Part shown: in pieces, positions 35,176 to 36,981 of the stretch
How the letters are laid out: every line of letters starts with the position of its first letter
Position numbering within the stretch: the stretch's first letter is position 1
Virus record (IMG/VR): IMGVR_UViG_3300029893_000038
Span: 1 to 36,981 of that record
Direction: 5' to 3' (one strand)
DNA: 36,981 bases
DNA from: a virus
The notes under the pieces: generated by a model
Told to the model about the DNA's origin: nothing
What the model saw: only the letters and a program-made list of their open reading frames with translations
Database searches by the model: none
Translations under genes and position numbers: made by a program

Positions 35176-36981
35176 AAGAGCTCAAACTAATGAGCCTGCG
35201 ATTGACCAACTTTAAGGGCATCAAGAGCTTCACTTTAGACGCCCAGGGAGAAAATATCAGTATCTTTGGAGACAATGCTACAGGCAAGACAACGCTCTAT
35301 GATGCGTTTTTGTGGTTATTGTTTGACAAGGATTCTCAGAACCGCAAGGACTTTGCTATTAAGACACTAGACGAAACCGGCGAGGCAATCCATGGTCTTG
35401 ATCATGAAGTAGAGGCTGTCGTGAACATCGACGGCAAGAGGCTGACTCTGAAGAAGTCATATAAAGAGAAATGGACCAAGAAGCGGGGATCAGCGTCTCA
35501 AGAATTCACTGGCCACACGACTGATTACTTTATAAATGCTGTCCCAGTTAAGAAGAGTGAGTACGACGACAAGACCACAGCTATAGCAGATGAGTCCGTC
35601 TTTAAACTTTTGACTAACCCCTCATATTTTAACGAGCAGGTAAAGTGGGAGGAACGGAGACGGCTACTCCTAGAGATTTGCGGAGATATCAGCGATGAGG
35701 AAGTAATTGAGGCGGATAAGTCTCTAGCTAAGCTACCGGGTATCCTCGGGGATCGGACTATCGAAGAGCACAGAAAGGTTATCGCCAGTCAAAGGAGTCA
35801 CATTAACAAAGAACTAGAGCGTATCCCTGTCCGAGTTGATGAGGTAGGTAGAGCTCTACCCGATGTCTCTGGTATTGATGTGGATGCTCTACAACAAGAC
35901 ATTGAGCGTCTGAAAGACATGATCAAGCAAAAGCAAGCAGAGATTCAGCGTATCGAGTCCGGGGGAGAGATAGCTGAAAAAACTAAGAAGCTCAGAGAGG
36001 TTGAAGCTGAGCTACTGGAACTCAAAAACAGCTATAGAGCTCAGATCCAGCAAGAGTTGGACGAGAAGAGAAACGAGCATTATGCACTTAAGGATAAAGT
36101 CATGATGTTAACTGGTGAAGAAACTTCGCTCCAGAGATTATTAACAACCAATCAAAATGTACTCGAGAAGATTGATGCAAGACTGAACAGGCTTCGCGAA
36201 TCATGGCATCAAGTTAATAGTGAGACTTTTCACCATCAAGAGAGTGATACATGTGCAGCCTGTGGTCAGTCATTACCCCATGATAAGGTATCGGCAGCTC
36301 ATGAGAGGGCCTTGGCTCAGTTTAACCGTCAGAAGGCCGAAAAGCTCGAGGCTATCAACCAGGAAGGCAAGCGCCTTAAAGCTGAGGCAGATGACATCAC
36401 TCTATCCAATGAGCATGCTGAGCAAAAGCTGAAAGACATCACTGCAAGTATTGAAACAGAACGTCAGGTCACAAACAAGCTCACTGCAGAGATAGAGCAT
36501 ATATCTGCTAGGCTTGAGGATTACAGTACCAGCTCTGCATATCAAGCTAAGGTCGAAGAAAAGCAAGAAATCGAAGCTATCATCGAAGATCTGAGAGCCG
36601 GAAATACAGAAGAGATTGAAATACTGCGTGAGACTATGGCTGAGCTGAACACAGAGCTCAGAGTGATCGAAAGCCACTTGGCTGATGTGGAGGCCTTCAG
36701 GAGAGGTCAGACACGCATTGATGAGCTGAAGGCTCAGGAGCGCAAGTTGGCTAAGGAGTTTGAGAGCCTGGAAGCCGAGTTATACCTAACTGAGCAGTTC
36801 ATCAGGACCAAAGTCCAGATGCTAGAAGAAAAGATTAATAACCGGTTCGAGTTAGCCCGTTTCAAGCTCTTCGAAGAACAGATCAATGGAGGCTTGGCTG
36901 AGACCTGTGAGACGATTTATAAAGGCGTACCATACGGATCCGGACTAAACAACGCAGCTAGAATTAATGTCGGTTTAGACA
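35172..36981 (+). CDS. SbcC/Rad50-like ATPase with zinc hook (runs through the junction to 275)
   Basis: About 661 residues when joined to 1-275. The N-terminus has the ABC head: LTNFKGIKSFTL, Walker A GDNATGKTT (33-41), LYDAFLWLLFDKDS. Two long coiled coils surround a CAACGQ zinc-hook motif (C361 and C364) close to the middle of the chain, the Rad50/SbcC architecture. The C-terminal head with Walker B-like FVDNAE is in the wrapped segment. It would tether and process DNA ends with a nuclease partner. No SbcD gene is seen; the MBL-fold gene after recT may have been the nuclease. GGAGGGGGG precedes ATG 35172. Confidence 0.9.
   Translation, partial: MKELKLMSLRLTNFKGIKSFTLDAQGENISIFGDNATGKTTLYDAFLWLLFDKDSQNRKDFAIKTLDETGEAIHGLDHEVEAVVNIDGKRLTLKKSYKEKWTKKRGSASQEFTGHTTDYFINAVPVKKSEYDDKTTAIADESVFKLLTNPSYFNEQVKWEERRRLLLEICGDISDEEVIEADKSLAKLPGILGDRTIEEHRKVIASQRSHINKELERIPVRVDEVGRALPDVSGIDVDALQQDIERLKDMIKQKQAEIQRIESGGEIAEKTKKLREVEAELLELKNSYRAQIQQELDEKRNEHYALKDKVMMLTGEETSLQRLLTTNQNVLEKIDARLNRLRESWHQVNSETFHHQESDTCAACGQSLPHDKVSAAHERALAQFNRQKAEKLEAINQEGKRLKAEADDITLSNEHAEQKLKDITASIETERQVTNKLTAEIEHISARLEDYSTSSAYQAKVEEKQEIEAIIEDLRAGNTEEIEILRETMAELNTELRVIESHLADVEAFRRGQTRIDELKAQERKLAKEFESLEAELYLTEQFIRTKVQMLEEKINNRFELARFKLFEEQINGGLAETCETIYKGVPYGSGLNNAARINVGLD
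36883..36981. repeat. terminal direct repeat marking circular closure (copy 2)
   Basis: Identical to 1-99. It lies in the coding sequence of the SbcC-like gene in the same frame as copy 1, so it is one locus read twice. Coordinates 36883-36981 should be counted once in the 36,882-bp genome. Confidence 0.93.

Noticed and set aside
36402-36677. Minus-strand ORF of 91 codons
   Set aside because: It is a shadow of the coiled-coil region of the SbcC-like gene, with no ribosome site and Cys/Phe-rich noise.
1-36981. tRNA or rRNA genes
   Set aside because: No cloverleaf with CCA-adjacent acceptor or T-loop GTTCGA-type core was recognised in any intergenic gap; gaps are mostly under 100 nt.

Overview
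The window is a complete circular genome of a tailed (siphovirus-type) phage of a Gram-positive host, probably an anaerobic Clostridia-like Bacillota. Its first 99 bases are repeated exactly as its last 99 (1-99 = 36883-36981), so the molecule closes on itself at 36,882 bp, and the SbcC/Rad50-like gene that starts at 35172 runs through the junction and ends at 275. The host guess rests on strong AGGAGG-type ribosome sites, GTG/TTG starts, a SpoVG homologue, an ArpU/RinA-type late regulator, A118/SPP1/PBSX-like head genes and an XhlA/holin/amidase lysis cassette. Nearly all genes lie on the + strand.

Layout: (a) 35172-36981 + 1-2627, recombination: SbcC/Rad50-like ATPase with zinc hook, RecT, a free-standing NUMOD/HNH endonuclease and a metallo-beta-lactamase-fold gene with an in-frame TAG inside its metal motif. 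(b) 2628-6251, replication: winged-helix protein, small proteins, DnaD-like initiator with a possible origin inside it, DnaC/DnaI-type loader, phage metallopeptidase. (c) 6239-9738, five overlapping genes that I read as a type IV-B CRISPR-Cas module: csf1 (Cas8-like), cas11, csf2 (Cas7), csf3 (Cas5) and a cysH-like gene. There is no cas1/cas2, cas6, dinG or CRISPR array, and no gap in the genome is long enough for a normal array. (d) 9758-10766: VRR-NUC nuclease, SpoVG, late regulator. (e) 11225-19615, packaging and head: TerS, TerL, portal, minor head protein, scaffold, coat, connectors, tail tube. (f) 19654-30516, tail: assembly chaperones joined by a textbook -1 frameshift signal, a minus-strand moron with its own promoter, tape measure, baseplate and fibres. 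(g) 30561-32379, lysis. (h) 32456-35175, control region: promoters, operator palindromes, three or four small DNA-binding proteins, no recognisable integrase.

Two observations stand out. The first is the phage-borne, array-less type IV-B effector operon placed between replication and late-control genes, so it is probably expressed during infection with guides from elsewhere or with no CRISPR guides. The second is a broken diversity-generating retroelement in the tail region. The fibre gene 24194-25831 ends in a C-type-lectin variable region. Just downstream is a 35-nt template-repeat remnant that differs from it at four positions, all adenines in the template copy, fused at an ATGGGG microhomology to the last ~80 codons of a DGR reverse transcriptase. 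The rest of the template and the catalytic part of the RT are gone, so the receptor-binding tip looks frozen.

Other regulatory structure includes a promoter overlapped by a GTACCAT/ATGGTAC operator at 32456, a related operator between the divergent genes at 34337 and 34425, a consensus promoter at 33373 flanked by an inverted repeat, several intrinsic terminators, and two competing hairpins at 2636-2694. All functional calls come from reading motifs and family resemblance by eye; no database search was run.
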